A DNA stretch of 64,000 nucleotides from Aptenodytes patagonicus (GCF_965638725.1 NC_134958.1:22165964-22229963); one strand, 5' to 3'. Counted from the stretch's first letter, positions 48,737 to 61,171 are shown. The notes: a model not told the origin generated them from the sequence alone. Translations and numbers: made by a program.

Positions 48737-51336
48737 TCACGCCGAGGCACGGGCGCACCTCCTGCGCCCCACGCCGACGGCCAGCGCCGCCCCGGCCAGC
48801 CCCACGCCGGCTGCCACGCAGACCAGCCCTGTCCCCACACTGGGCGCCACCGTCACCCCACCTGCAAAACCAAGGCTGTTAGCGCTCGTCACCTGGGCCG
48901 TGCCACGGGGCCGCGGCCGATGGGGACTCACCCTGACCTCCCTCCTGCCGCTCTCCCACGGTGCCCGGGTCCCTCGAGAGGAGCACGGGGCCAATGACCA
49001 CATCGGCTTCAGCCTCCTTCCCTGGGGAGGAAGAAGCGATGAGACAGGCTCGCCCCGTGACCCCGGGGTGTCCCCTCCATCCCCGCGGGGACCTTACCGT
49101 TGGCATCGTGGCGGCGGAAGCGGCGGCCGGGCCATCGCTCCAGGGGGTTGAGCCTCCGGGAGAGCGCGGGGGACTCGCAGTTGCCTGTCTCGCAGCAGCT
49201 GCAGATGTCCCGGGTGCCTTCCACGGGTGCCCAGCTGCAGCGGAGTGGGAGCATCATCACCAGAGCCCACCCCCCCCCCCCGGCACCCACGGAGCACTCG
49301 TGACCCCCGAGTCTGGCTCCATGACACATCCCCGTGCCCCGCTGGGGCTGTGGGATGCTGGTGGGGACCTGCGCAGACGTGCCCCGTCCCGCTGCGGTGG
49401 CTACTCACGTGTTTCTGGCTTTGTTGAAGGAGCAAGCCTTGTTCAGGGGGTCTGGGGCTTGGTCCGCTGGGGTCACCTTCAGGTGGCAGGTGATGTAGAT
49501 CTGCGGGGAAGGCAGGGGAGAAAGGTGGGCACCCACTGGTGGGGTACACCATCTTGCTTTGGGGCTGGCGGTGGGGGACACGCAGCCTTACCAGGTTCCT
49601 GGCATCCCCCGCGAATCTGAACACGTCGATCCTGAAGCGCAGCACGTCCTCCCGCGGCCGGGGGGTGATGAAAGCGGAGCTGGTGTCATCCGACCTCCCA
49701 TCAACCAGGCACCTGGGGTGGGATGGGGGGGGGGAGGGGGTCAGCACCCTGGCAAATCCCCCCTCCCAGTGCTGGTGGCTCCCCGGGGCTCACCCGTTGA
49801 AGTCGATGATGGCGTAGTGGGGTGAGGAGTCGGTGCCGGGGCTGAGGGCGGCCACGCAGCTGTCCACGAACAACCGCAGTGGCACGTGGCTCTCGGTGCC
49901 CACCTCCGCTTGGATGTTGAGGACATCGCCCAGTTGGAAACCGGTGAAGGGTCTCTCGGCGCTCCAGTCCTCTGCAAGGCAGCGCCGGGTTGACAAGGGT
50001 GGGGGGTGGCTCTGGCCGTCCCCGAGCTCCCGTGGGACCAGAGCCAAGGCTCAGCCCAAAAGCAGGAGCGCTGGTGTTTGCCATGGGGTGTGTTGGCTTC
50101 CCCAGTGGGGTGCTGGGTCCCCGAGCTCCCCCGCACTGGGAAAAGGGTGGAAAATCCCCATCCGCAGGTCAGGATGGCTTCCCACCTACCGTTCATGAGG
50201 CGCAGGGAGAACACCAGCCTCTCCTCCGCCGACAGTGTGGAGCTGAAGGGAGCCCAGGTGGGCCGGATGGCGTTGCTGCTCACGTTCTCCCTCCTGGGCA
50301 AGGACCACCGCGCGTCAGGACACGTCCCCGTGCTGGTCCTCGGGGACCAGAGTGGGGGGTACTGAGGACGGGGAGCCCTTACCTGGGGTAGTGGCACTCG
50401 ATGGGGATGACGGCAGGGTTGCTGCGGATGATGACGGGGTTGCTGGCGGGGCTGGGATCGTAGTTGAGGAGCGTGCGGTAGATGAGGGAATCCGTTGTGA
50501 TCTGGGCAGAAAAGCATTAACAAGCTCCCGGAGAGGCCACCCTACCTCCCACCACCACCGAGCCACGTAGCCATCCTTTCCCAACTGAGAAATGCTGGGG
50601 AAATCCAAAGAAAGGGGGAAAAAAGCTGGGAAAAAGGGGATGGAGAAGGAGCCCTGCTCCGTTCTCAGCAACTTAAACTTCCTAACGAGCCAAAACATGA
50701 GCGAAATGGGTCTGACATAGGGGCTTTGCACCATCGGTGTGTCTCCAGCTGAAAGGGCAAAATAGCTTTGGGGAAAAATGCTCTGGTTTGGGGGAAATAC
50801 CTGCTCGTCCTTCCCCTGGGGTGTTCCTCGATGGTGCTCTGTGTCTGGCACCCAGAGCTCCGCCGGCATCATGGGGGATGCCCGGTGCATGGTCCTGGAG
50901 CTGTTCCGGGGGGATGCCAGGCGCGACCCCGGGACTCAGGGAAGCACCGAGGGGGAGAAGGTCTTACCTGCACGATGCTGCCGCACTCGTGGAGGCCGGC
51001 GGTGAAGGTGATGGTGTTGTGGGTAGGGTTCAGCGAGGAATGCTTGCACGCCGCCGGCCCCAGCGTCAGGTCGGCCGCGTTGACCAAGCGGCCGGTGCCA
51101 AAGAGGTCCCTGTGCACCGTCACCACCAGCTGAGCCTCTTGGCACTGCACCGTCACTGGCTGCCGGCTGGAGATGGCTTGAGATTGGGGGTCCTCCACCC
51201 AGGACCAGGAGTAGGGGTCTGCCCGCGCCCCCCGGCTTGCAGGGTCACCCCAGGAGAAATCCCAGGGTGGGTAGGCAGGCACCTCGCCCACCGCCCAGCA
51301 GAGAAGAGTGAGGATCAAGCCACTTTTGGGTCCCAT
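48737..51336 (-). CDS. ZP3: ZP3, zona pellucida sperm-binding protein 3 (egg-coat glycoprotein), complete
   Basis: Secreted structural protein of the avian perivitelline membrane and a sperm ligand. Exons in transcript order: 50968-51336, 50383-50501, 50190-50293, 49794-49971, 49592-49712, 49409-49500, 49098-49234, 48932-49021, 48737-48861. The total is 1335 nt, 444 aa. It starts with a signal peptide ([16 protein letters not shown]). The ZP-N half holds [27 protein letters not shown] and IECHYPR; the sequon NVS follows. The ZP-C half holds [21 protein letters not shown] and the [10 protein letters not shown] cluster. A furin-type site RFRR, a C-terminal hydrophobic segment ([21 protein letters not shown]) and a basic tail RRRCARASA complete the usual ZP3 plan. 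Length and motifs match chicken ZP3 (ZPC, about 447 aa from memory). Third codon positions are strongly GC-biased, unlike the neighbouring paralogue. Confidence 0.92.
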
Positions 51337-51390
51337 CCCTCCTTCTTCCAGCAAACCCCGGCACAGAGATCCGGGGCTGCTCCTCCGGCC

Positions 51391-51397
51391 TTTATAT
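51391..51397 (-). promoter_or_regulatory. ZP3 TATA box (ATATAAA)
   Basis: Minus-strand GATATAAAGG about 55 bp upstream of the ZP3 ATG, implying a 5' UTR of roughly 25-30 nt. Mammalian and avian ZP genes also use TATA boxes and short leaders. Confidence 0.75.
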
Positions 51398-54300
51398 CTC
51401 CCCGGGAGCAGGAGCCGTCTGCCCCTGGGCTCCTGTTTGGGGACCAATGGCACCCAAAGGCCAGCCCTCGTGGGTGTGGGGAGAGGGGAGGCACAGCCGA
51501 GTCATTTCCGGGGTGCTGGGACCCCCCGTTCCCGGGCTGCCCAAGGCGAGAGAAAACATCCTCGTCAGCCTCTTCGGGGAAGTTGTTTATAAAACTCAGC
51601 AGAAGCCGGAGACGGGGAGACTGGTACAAAGTGGCTTGTTTAGGTTATAAGGTGATAAGGGGCTTTTCAAGGCTGCTGGGGGGGTGACAGGAGCAGGGAA
51701 AGCAGGGTCCACGATCCCAATCCGGGTGCTTCCCATCCGCTTCGCGTGGACCATCCCTGCCCGGCGCCGTCGGCTCCCCTGGGACTCTGGTTTTCCGCTC
51801 GGATGCTGATGTGCTGGTGGGGGGCCGGGAACACACGTGTTCACAGCTCCAGCCCAAACAGGGGCTTTAAGCACCCCCCTCACTCCTCAGCGGGGCTGGG
51901 ACCGGGATGTTCGGTCACCGCTGACCCAGCAGCAGCTGATGGAGCGCCCTCACGACTGACACGAGCGCAGCCGTTCTCAGCCGGGGCCGAACAACCCCCA
52001 TTTCAGCCTCGGCAGTGAGCTCATTAGCTGCAGAGCCGCAACCTTTCTTTTTTATCTCTGCTGCCCTTCCCCAGCTCTTTGGCTTGTGTTTGTTTTGCTG
52101 CCTTCAAGGAAACGGGCTCGGGGTAGAAGAAGCCAGAGGCCAGGAGCTCCACCTATCGCTCCCTTCCCCACGCCGCAGCACCCCGGTTTGTACCCCACCC
52201 CCCACGAGCAGGGCTGGGCATTGCCCGGCTCCTCACAGCTGGGGAACAGGGAAACCTGCTTAAAAATAAACCCTATATGTTTTCAAGCCTCATTATTGGA
52301 GTTTCTGTCCCTTCTTTTGAGCATCTTTAACTCTTTTTTCCTGCCAGGGCTCTGCAAGCATCCCATTGGCTCCATACGAGGGATGCTCCGTTTCATACCC
52401 CAAATCCCTCTCTAGCTTTTGGGATGTCCCTGGCAAGCCTTAGGGACATCTGATTTGGATGTTCGAGCTGGAGTGGCTGAGCCATTTCTGGGAAAATGAA
52501 AAGAAACAGAAAGTTTTTGGGGCAGATGTTGGCCAGCCCGCTCCTAGCAGAAATCCTAGAAAAAATTACAGACCGGAGTAAAACCTTCTGCCTTTCCCGC
52601 CGGCTCCTTTCCCTGGGGAGCCGATGCCCTGTCCCTGCTGCTGTCAGCGGGTCCAGGACTTTGCCTTCGTGTCTAAAATACCTTGAAACTGGCACTTGCA
52701 TAGAAATGCCAGGGATTCCAGCAGGCTGAGCCCCGTGCGTCACGGAGATAAGGCAGCGGGCGATGCTGAATCAGTAAATAAGCAGCTGCCCCCCTCCCGG
52801 GGGAGAGCAGCACCGCTCGGCCAGGTCCTTGGCTGCAAGGACCGCAGGAGATGCCTGGTCTCACCCCATCGCATCCCAGAGAGCTGCAGCTCAGGGGCCA
52901 GCTCCAGGGGTTAGGTCATGGGTCTCTGGGTACCAGGGCTTGATCCCAGCAGGAGAATAAATCCCTCTGACGGGCCACCCTGTGTTTACACAGCTCAAAT
53001 TAGCAGAGGTGAATCCCAGGTGGAGAAACGCACCCAGGGTCAGAGGAGAGGAGGTATTTCTCTATGAAAAAGGGGATTTCTGCTCACAGGTTAGCCCTTG
53101 CCAGGACTAGCTGTCCCGTCTTTGTTCCAAGCACAACACGACATTGGCCGTGGACCAGCGCAGTTGGGAAAGAGCGTGAGCTCATTTGTTTGGAGGAGGC
53201 AGAGACCAGAAAGTCCCAGGGCACTGGACAAGCACAAACCCCGGTGGTTTTCCCCCTGTTGTATAAAGGAGACTTGAAAGCACACCGCATTTTTTGTTAC
53301 AACGTAAAGTTTTAAGTCAAAAATCTCTCATCAGATGGTGAGGTCAGTGCTGCCGTTGAGACTCACCAGAGCCAGGGATGCTGCCCAGGAAGGGGCAGGA
53401 GCCGCTGGAAAGCTCTGGAACGCCAGAGAGCATTCCCCCATCCCCAGTTTCCTTGTAGACCAGATTTGGCCGATATTTGTCTTCATTCCTGGAGCCAGCT
53501 GAGGTATTTTGGTTGAATGGCTGCAGGGCAGCTGTGCCGAGTGGCATAGAGAAGGGTTTTCATTTAAAAGGCTCCTCTGTGTGTCTCAGCAAACCAGAGA
53601 TAGTCCCCGCTCGGAGCACGTGTGCCAAGGGATGGTCAGGGCACTGAACATCTACAGAAGATGCTGATCAAGAAGGAATCAGTTATATGAAGATTTAACA
53701 CATGTCAGCAGCCACAACTTGTGGCCTGGGAGGTTCAGGTTGGGCGAGGAAACATTTCTTCTCCAGGAGGGTTGTGCAGCCCTGGGCTGGGCACGCAGAG
53801 CTGGGACGTTGCCAGCCTCAGCCAGGCCAACCCCAAGATGATACATCTGGTGTTGGACTGGAGACCTTCTGGGATCACTTCCACCCACAGGGTTTCCATA
53901 CCCTCCCTCCTCTCCCTTCTGCCCCAGAAGCTGACAGCTCGCAGCTCTCAGGGGGTGGCGAAGACATCTCCCAGTTATTCCCCCTAAAATCTCCTACCTC
54001 TCACCTTGCTTCAAGACAAGGACCAAGCCCTCCCAGCGAGGGTCAGATTATATGGATGAGGAAAGAAGCCATACCGACAACCCCAACCCAAAGTCAGTGC
54101 AGCTCCCTGATCCAACCCAGAACTAATCTTTTAATGTTGAGGGAGGGCTAATTTGCCTTTTGAACTGTGAGCAGCCAGACTGAGAGCAAGGGAAGGGACG
54201 GGACAGTGGTTTAGGCGACCCAAAGTCTCAAGTCCGACTTGGCACCTGGTACCAGAGATCTCGGTGCAAGGTGACATCTATCAAAGGACATCTGGCTGAG

Positions 54301-55309
54301 GGTCTCCAGGGTGCTGGATGACACTCAAAGACATGCCAGCTTGTGCAAGATACCACTTTCCTCTGTCCTCCATGACCAAGAGAGCTGCCCGAGCTCCCCC
54401 AGAGCAGGCTAAGAGGTTGCAGAAGTCCTCCTGCCCCCTGCAAAACCAGCTCAAGAGGTGGCCATGCTGCAAGCAAGCCCCAGCTCCTTGCAGGTCTCAA
54501 TTTTCCCTGAACCCACCATCCCAAGATGTTCAGTTCCCACCACTGCCTAAAGCAGGAGCCTCTCCCAGCTAGTGGAGAGCAACAAGTCTTGCGTTTGGGG
54601 CAGGAACATCTTGCCATTATGGTTGCTCTGCTGAGCACAAGAGGCCAAGTCTCACAGCAATGGGAGGAAAAAAGCAAATATGACTCAGGCATGTCAGAAA
54701 GCCCCTTGGGGGGGGTGGGGGGGCCAGAAATTCCAGTCCCTGCCTCAAGGACTGTTTATACACTTCAGCCAAGGCTTGTGCATTAACTATGTGTAAACAG
54801 TCCTTGGGGCAGGGACTGGAATTCCTGCCTCCATCTGTCCCAGGAAGAGCCCAAGCCCCAAGTTGTGCTCCCTTCCTCATCCAGCAGAGCTTGGATTTCT
54901 CTCCCAGAAGCAGCTTCAGGCTGGAAGAGAGTTGTCCAAGTCTTACTAAACCCTTGGCTCGTTGAGTGAAGAGTTACCAGTACGGAGCAGACCCAAGTAG
55001 CTCCACAGAAAGGTAAAATGTTTTGAGGCTAAACACAACTCCATGCTTCTACAGACAAGAAAACAGGGTGTCTGGAGGCTAATTTTTTCGCATCAGTTGC
55101 CAACTAGGTGCTCTGGGGGAAGTTCATGGGGGTGTAAGGCTGTACAAAGCTCTGCTGAGGACAGGGCTTCAGGAGAATGAGACATCAAGATTAGGCTTAG
55201 GGAGGCAAGGAAGCACAGTTAAAGTTAGCATGAAGATTTGGTTAGCTCAGGCTCCAGGAAGACTTCTCTGCTCCCCCCACCAAGCCTCTCACAGCCCTTC
55301 AATTTATTT
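51398..55309. other. Intergenic region between ZP3 promoter and ZP3-like 3' end
   Basis: About 3.9 kb with no recognisable exon, transposon or RNA gene apart from the hairpin at 54729-54823. Composition falls from GC-rich near ZP3 to moderate. The ovarian regulatory elements of ZP3 presumably lie at its left end, but no site is assigned. Confidence 0.5.
54729..54823. other. Near-perfect 33-35 bp inverted repeat (hairpin)
   Basis: Left arm 54729-54763 and right arm 54791-54823 are complementary except for one T/C difference and one 2-base indel, with a 27-base loop. The arm core is CCAGTCCCTGCC.CAAGGACT. Size and shape fit either a pre-miRNA-like hairpin or a small fold-back element. No family is recognised. 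Confidence 0.8.
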
Positions 55310-55315
55310 TTTATT
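55310..55315 (-). terminator. ZP3-like poly(A) signal AATAAA
   Basis: Minus-strand AATAAA about 30 bp after the stop codon of the ZP3 paralogue, in an AT-rich patch. Confidence 0.8.
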
Positions 55316-55345
55316 GGACAGACTATAAAAGTTGAAACCAGTGAC

Positions 55346-58300
55346 TTAAAGGGGGTTGCTGGGCTCCCGGCAGACAGTCAGAGCTCCTAGAACAGCAAGG
55401 ACCAGGATGACCAAACCAGCAACTGCAGCCAGCCCCAATACCATCCACAAGTGACCCGCATCTAGGAAGGAGATGTAAGGAGGTGGTTATGGCCAGAGAA
55501 GCCAGGACCTGCCACACAACACCCCTCCCCCCTTCCCTGGGTTTGCCCTACCTCGTGAAGACATCTTCCTAACTGGGTGATCCTGCCAGCTGTGGATGAA
55601 GAGAGGTCCAACCACAACATCTGCTTCTTTCACCAAGGGATCTGAAAGGGAGGACCTCTGAGCACTCAAACTCACTTGAACATCTAGCTCTTCCAAGCCT
55701 TGAATTAGCACTGAGGAGCCAACAGGTAGTGAGGCAGCTCCAGCCACCCAGCTCTGAGCAAGTTCCATGATGGTGACAAAGACCAAGAGGCACGCTGAGA
55801 CCTACCAAGCTGGAAGGGCAGTTCTCTCCGGGCACGTCCTCCTTGCCGTTGGGAGGGAGCGTGGAGCCTCCTGGAGTGCCTGGCCAAGCCACAGCTCTTC
55901 ATCTCACAGCAGGAGCAGACATCCCGGGTGCCTTCCACGGGAGCCCAGCTAGAAGAGAGCCTGGTGAGTAGCCCACCCTATGGTAGGAATCCATCATATG
56001 TTTTGAGATCTCCTAGGAGAGACCAAAACCCTCCCACCCAGTCAGACCGGATGACCAACCCCATCTTCCTGGAAGGTGACACACCAGATGAGAAGCCCAA
56101 GCTCTTCACCCTTGGGCAAGCTGCTGTTCCAACTACTCACAGGTTGCTGGCTTTGTTGAAGGAGCAAGCCTTGTTCAGAGGGTCAGGAGCTTGGTCAGCC
56201 GGGGAGACCTTCAGGTGGCAGGTGATGTAGACCTGGGGAGGCCAGGCAGAGCAGACTGGTTAGGCTGTCATTTGCCTTCACAGCTTTCCCACGCACCATG
56301 AAGTCAGTCTCCAATGGCACCACCATTTCCCCAGGGCAGCTCAACAGCCCCCTGCTTCCTTCGAGCCACTTCAGGGTCCCACTATTGGAGCCCATCAGAA
56401 GGGCTTGTCTTGACCAGTATCAGAACTGGTGTCCGAGGAAGATCCTTGGCTCAGAGGGCCATGATCCAGAAGCAGTAATACAGGGTGACCTCAGTCACAC
56501 ATTGCTATGAGGCAGTTGCCTTAGGCATGTAATTCCAGACAAAGCCACGTTAACTTTCTTAATGGAGTGAGGCTGTAGTCCCATCTAGGCAAGGGAGGTC
56601 ACTTGCTTTAGGAAGGATTTACCACATTGCTGGAGTCTCCTACAAACTTGAATGCATCTACTGCAAACTGAAGCACATCTTGCCTGGGTCTCGGGGATAT
56701 AAAAGTCGAGGTGGCATCATCCAGTTGCCCATCCACCAGGCACCTAGACACAGAAGCAAGGACCAGCAGAATCCCACTGTCAGATACCCGTAACCTGCAG
56801 AAAGGTGCTTCTAAATAAGGGAACAACCAGCTCTTACCCACTGAAGTCAATGAAAGCATACTGGGGAGAAGAGCTCCTGTGTGGGGTCAGGGTGGCCACA
56901 CAGTTGTCCACAAAGAGCCTCAGAGGTACATGGTTCTCTGTGTTGACACCAGCTTGGAAGTGGAGGACCTCTCCCAGTTGAAATATGGTGGAGACTCTCT
57001 CGGCACTCCAGTCATCTGGAAGGAGAGCGATTAGCAGGCACTCATGAATGGGAAGCCAGCTTGTGCTTCACTGCTTCCACCTAAGGAAATCCCAACAGGT
57101 ACAAGGCCCTGGGTACTCACCAAAACTGTACCAAACTCCATCTGCTCCAGGAGCACCGGGGCGATACCAGCACCAGCTGTGCTGTCTAATGGAAGCACGG
57201 CCACCTCAGCAGCCAGCCCAGGGTGCCCTGAACCAGACGAGACCCTCACCCAAAACCTACCATTCATGAGGCGCAGAGAGAAGGGTAGCTTCTCCTCGGA
57301 GGACAGGGTGGAGCGGAAAGGCGCCCACGTGGGCTTGACAGCATTGCTGCTTACATTGTCCCTCCTGGGGAAGAGATGCCCATAGTTAAAAGCTCTGTAG
57401 CAGCAGACGGGCTTGCTTGGTACTCGCCCACATTGGCTCACCTTGGGTAGTGGCACTCGATAGGAACCACGGCAGGGCTGGTGCGGATGATGACAGGGTT
57501 GCCAGCAGGAACTGGCTTGTAATTTAAGCTCGTGCTGTAGACTAGAGCATCAGGGGTCACCTGGGGAAAGACAAGACACATCATCCAGTCATTAAGAGCC
57601 CTGTTCCTTGGCCACACACACAGAGCAACACATTTAAGCCCGGAGACTCAGTGCTGAGATGTTTCTTCTCATCATCAGCCAGTAGCATTTGTGCTGGAGG
57701 CAGGTGAGTGGCACTCATCCTGCTGCAGGGATGCTCTGGGCTGGGAAGATGCTCCAGCCTGTCTCAGGACAGCCTCTGGTCAGCAGCAGAGCTGGATGCA
57801 GAGGTGCTCAAGCCAGGCTGGTTTTTTTTCCCCCTAGTTTCCATGCCCCAAAACAACAGACAGGAAGGTCTGTCCCCCAGAATATCCGAGGGTGACTTCT
57901 GCTCAGGGGTATTTAGTGAAGATACCTGCTGGCTGGAGTATGGGGGGGGGGGGGGAGGGACGACCTGCTCACCCTGGTGAGCCCAAGCCTCTCCCAGGGG
58001 AGAGAGACCACGTCCAGTTTAAGTTTTCTGTGAAGCAGCTTCATGCTACACCCAAGCAGCAGCAAGCAGCACCCAGATGCCTCCTAAGGTAGGCATCCGC
58101 TGCTGGCTTGCTGCAGTGGCTCCCAGCACCAGGTCATCTGGGCTCCACCCTGGAGGTGGCAGCAACAGCATAAATGGTCCTGGGATATTTCGATACCTCT
58201 GTATTCATCAGGAAAAAAAAATAATTTCTCTGCCTCTTACATGCCCTTCCCTGCTCACACAACGCCAGAGCTAGCCCCTGGACCAGACAGGACAGCTTCT

Positions 58301-58873
58301 GCCGCCCTTGAAAAGCAGACTGAGATATTCAGCCTCTAGGAAAGGCTTTGGAGCATTTCCCCGAGCCCACCTATGCCACAGCCCCCCGCCAGTCTCAGCA
58401 TCCCAAGGCACCGAGGTGCAAGCCAAGAGGCAGACCGCCACCCTAGGGCTCCAGCTCCCCCCCAGCCTTACCCTGAGGGTGCTGCCACACTCATGCAGCC
58501 CAGCCATGAAGGTCACCGTGGTCTCAGCAGCACTCCAGACTGCAGGCAAGCAGGCAGCCGAGCCCAGGGTCAGCTCTGCAGCCTTGACCAGGCGCCCCGT
58601 GCCAAAGAGGTCCCTGTGCACCGTGACCACCACCTGCGCCTCCTGGCATTGCACGGCCACAGGGTGCAGCGGGGCAGCAGCCTGGAGCTGGGAGACATCC
58701 ACCCATGCCCAGGGAGAGGACTGGGAGAAGGCACGGGGCTGCCCCGAGGAAGGATCCCCTCCATACCTCCATGGCTCTGCCTCCCCTCTAGGGAAGCCCC
58801 AGGGGTTGTAAGCAACCACCTCCCCAAAAACCCAGCAGAAAAGAGCAAACCCCAGGCTGCTTCCAGGCCTCAT
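55346..58873 (-). CDS. ZP3-like tandem paralogue, zona pellucida domain protein, complete
   Basis: Second egg-coat ZP protein, same strand as ZP3. Exons in transcript order: 58472-58873, 57442-57560, 57261-57364, 56838-57015, 56623-56743, 56141-56232, 55806-55948, 55552-55641, 55346-55461. The total is 1365 nt, 454 aa. Exons 2-6 and 8 have exactly the lengths of the ZP3 exons (119, 104, 178, 121, 92, 90) and all intron phases agree, so this is a tandem duplicate. Motifs: N-terminal hydrophobic segment ([17 protein letters not shown]), [27 protein letters not shown], sequon [34 protein letters not shown], furin-type RARR, and a transmembrane segment ([19 protein letters not shown]). The start is chosen at MRPGSSLG, matching the ZP3 start. 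A first exon 33 nt longer than in ZP3 and a different mucin-poor N-terminus are the main changes. No defect is seen. Confidence 0.9.
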
Positions 58874-58920
58874 TCTGCCTACCAGGGTCCAGCACAAGGA
58901 GCAGCTGCTGCCCAGGGACC

Positions 58921-58927
58921 TTTTACA
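58921..58927 (-). promoter_or_regulatory. TATA-like element (TGTAAAA) of the ZP3-like gene
   Basis: Minus-strand GCTGTAAAAGG about 48 bp upstream of the ATG, at nearly the same distance as the ZP3 TATA box. It is a weaker match to the TATA consensus. Confidence 0.5.
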
Positions 58928-58929
58928 GC

Positions 58930-60365
58930 CCACACCTCCCACAGCCACTCCCACCCCAGGTGATGCTCAGCACACCTCCCATAAGGGCAACTGGCAACAG
59001 CTGAGAGCACCCAATTCCCTGGGGAACCCATTGTGGTGGGCTCTAATGAGCTAATGAGGTGCTGGATTGGGTCCCTTGTCCACAGGAGAGAGGCTGAGTT
59101 TGCTGTGCAGCTAAATGCAGTTTTTTCCCCTGTTTTTTGGTAACAACCAGCTCTGTAAGATGCACAGAGATGTGTCCTACCTTCAGACCGTATGCCCTGC
59201 CTCCAGATCATGGGGCCCTTCTGCAGCAGGGTCGCTGGGGGATGGCGTGGGGCGTGACACTTTCCCAAGGCAAACCCACTCTTCAGGTGCCCAAACTTGT
59301 CCCTGTCCCCAGCTCCTTCAAGGTGGTGATGATCCCTATCCCCAATCCCCAAGGGCAACTGGGGATTGCCAGGACATGAGGGACTCATGGCTGGCTCTTT
59401 GCTACTGAGCAAAAGTTGATTTTTTGGAGGAAGAAGGGGAAATTTAAACTTGAATCAAGTGGAAGAATAAAAGGAAAAGGGGGGATTGTGGAGGAGATCC
59501 CCATCGGTTGCCCTGAACCACACCCCTGCGCCTGCGGGACCAGACTCCACACGGCGGTGTCCGCACTGGTGCGGCCACCCGTGTTCCCTTGTGTTTCCTT
59601 GTTCTTCCCGGGATTTTAGCAAACGGGAGGAAAATGCTGGTGCGCACGTGGCTGTTGAACAGTTTCCTGAACAGACTTGTTCCCTGGAGCCACCGTCTTC
59701 CCGGGCAGGACTGGTGTTGAAATGAGTGCTGGTAAAACAATGAACAGAATAATCCTTACCAGGAATAATATTAGAGCTATTAGGTATTAGAAATAATAAT
59801 TCTTTCTAATAATTATTAGAATTATTAGACCTGGGGCAAAACAGTCCCCATGGTGTCTGGGCAGCCCATCCCTTCCTGGGATGATTCAGCAGCAGGTTGT
59901 GCCCTCCGTGGTCCCCGGAGGGAGGGGACCGGCGCAGGTTGACCCAGTTGAATCCCTCTGCAAGCTTCCTCGTGCCCGGTTAGAGGCTATAAATCAGGAG
60001 GAAAAGCAGTCTGTGTATTGAAGTGACACCAGGGAGGGCCACGGCTTTGGACAGGAGTCCTTGTATGGGGTTTTAGGGACAGCACTTTGCCCCTGCCTCT
60101 GGGTGAGCGTTGGTGTGCTCATTGCTTTGCTCGCACACGCAGGTGAGGACCAGGTGAGATGCCCACGAGTTTTGGGCAATAGCCGTGGCCGAATCAGGCT
60201 GTTTTGGCATGATCCAAACTGGATAGCTGCCGGCGGGCAGGGCAGCTATGCACCGTCTGAAGGGAAATGACTCGGGTTGTTCCCATGGGGAGCAGGCTGA
60301 CAGGCTTTCTCGGCACCTCCCTGAGCAAACAGGACCTCTTGGTGCTCTCTTGCTTGGCTTCAAGC
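58930..60365. other. Intergenic region upstream of the ZP3-like gene
   Basis: No gene recognised. Holds an AT-rich patch at about 59748-59830 with small ATTAGAAA...TTTCTAAT type inverted repeats. Confidence 0.45.
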
Positions 60366-60935
60366 TGTCCTGGTTTCGGCAGGGATAGAGTTAATTTCCT
60401 TCCTAGTAGCTGGTACAGTGCTGTGTCCTGGATTTAGGATGAGAACAATGCTGATAACATGCCGATGTTTTAGTTGTTGCTGAGCAGTGCTTGCACTAGT
60501 CAAGGACTTTTCAGCTTCCCACGCTCTAGCGACTGAGCAGGCTGGGGGTGCACAAGAAGCTGGGAGGGGGCACGGCCAGGGCAGCTGACCCCAACTGGCC
60601 ACAGGGACATTCCATCCCATGGGACGTCATGCTCAGTACAGAAACTGGGGGAAAGCTGGCCGGGGGGGGCCGCTGCTCGGGGACTGGCTGGGCATCGGTT
60701 GGCAGGTGGTGAGCAATTGCACTGTGCATCACTTGCTCTGTGTATTATTATAATTACATTATTATTATTGTTGTTGTTATTATTTTATTTCAATTCTTAA
60801 ACTGTTTTTATCTCAACCCACAAGTTTTTCTCACTTCTACTCTTCCAATTCTCTCCCCCATCCCACTGCAAGCCGGGAGGAGGAGTGAGTGAGCGGCTGG
60901 GTGGTGCTCAGTTGCCAACTGAGGTTAAACCAACA
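60366..60935 (+). mobile_element. Solo LTR of an avian endogenous retrovirus
   Basis: A 570-bp element beginning TGTCCTGGTTTCGGC and ending GGTTAAACCAACA (TG...CA ends), flanked by perfect 5-bp direct repeats CAAGC (60361-60365 and 60936-60940). The 5' sequence (GGGATAGAGTTAATTT, GATGTTTTAGTTGTTGCTGA) matches a widespread avian ERV LTR type that I recall from neoavian genomes. No internal retroviral region is attached, so this is a fossil left by LTR-LTR recombination. Subfamily and age cannot be fixed without a library. Moderate divergence is suggested by eye. Confidence 0.9.
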
Positions 60936-60940
60936 CAAGC

Positions 60941-61165
60941 CAGCGCCCATCTTGGGGATAGCTGCATGTCTCAGGTAAATGTGTCATACCGTGCTCACCA
61001 GGCTCATCTCAGCTCTGTCGTGGGCTCAAGGGGGCATCACGCTGCAAAGCACCCATCACCGCAGCGCCCACCACCCTGCACATCTGCCTCGTTGAGCAGG
61101 TGGGTATTGTGGGAACGGGGAGCAAAAGGAAACCATTTGCAATGCACAACAAATCAGGAAAATGA
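60941..61165. other. Gap between the solo LTR and the PML-like 3' end
   Basis: About 225 bp without recognised features. Confidence 0.4.
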
Positions 61166-61171
61166 TTTATT
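61166..61171 (-). terminator. Candidate PML-like poly(A) signal AATAAA
   Basis: First minus-strand AATAAA past the PML-like stop codon (61862), implying a 3' UTR of about 700 nt. Confidence 0.5.

Noticed and set aside
52393-52743. 117-codon open frame upstream of ZP3
   Set aside because: No family, splice context or coding bias; expected by chance in moderate-GC intergenic DNA.
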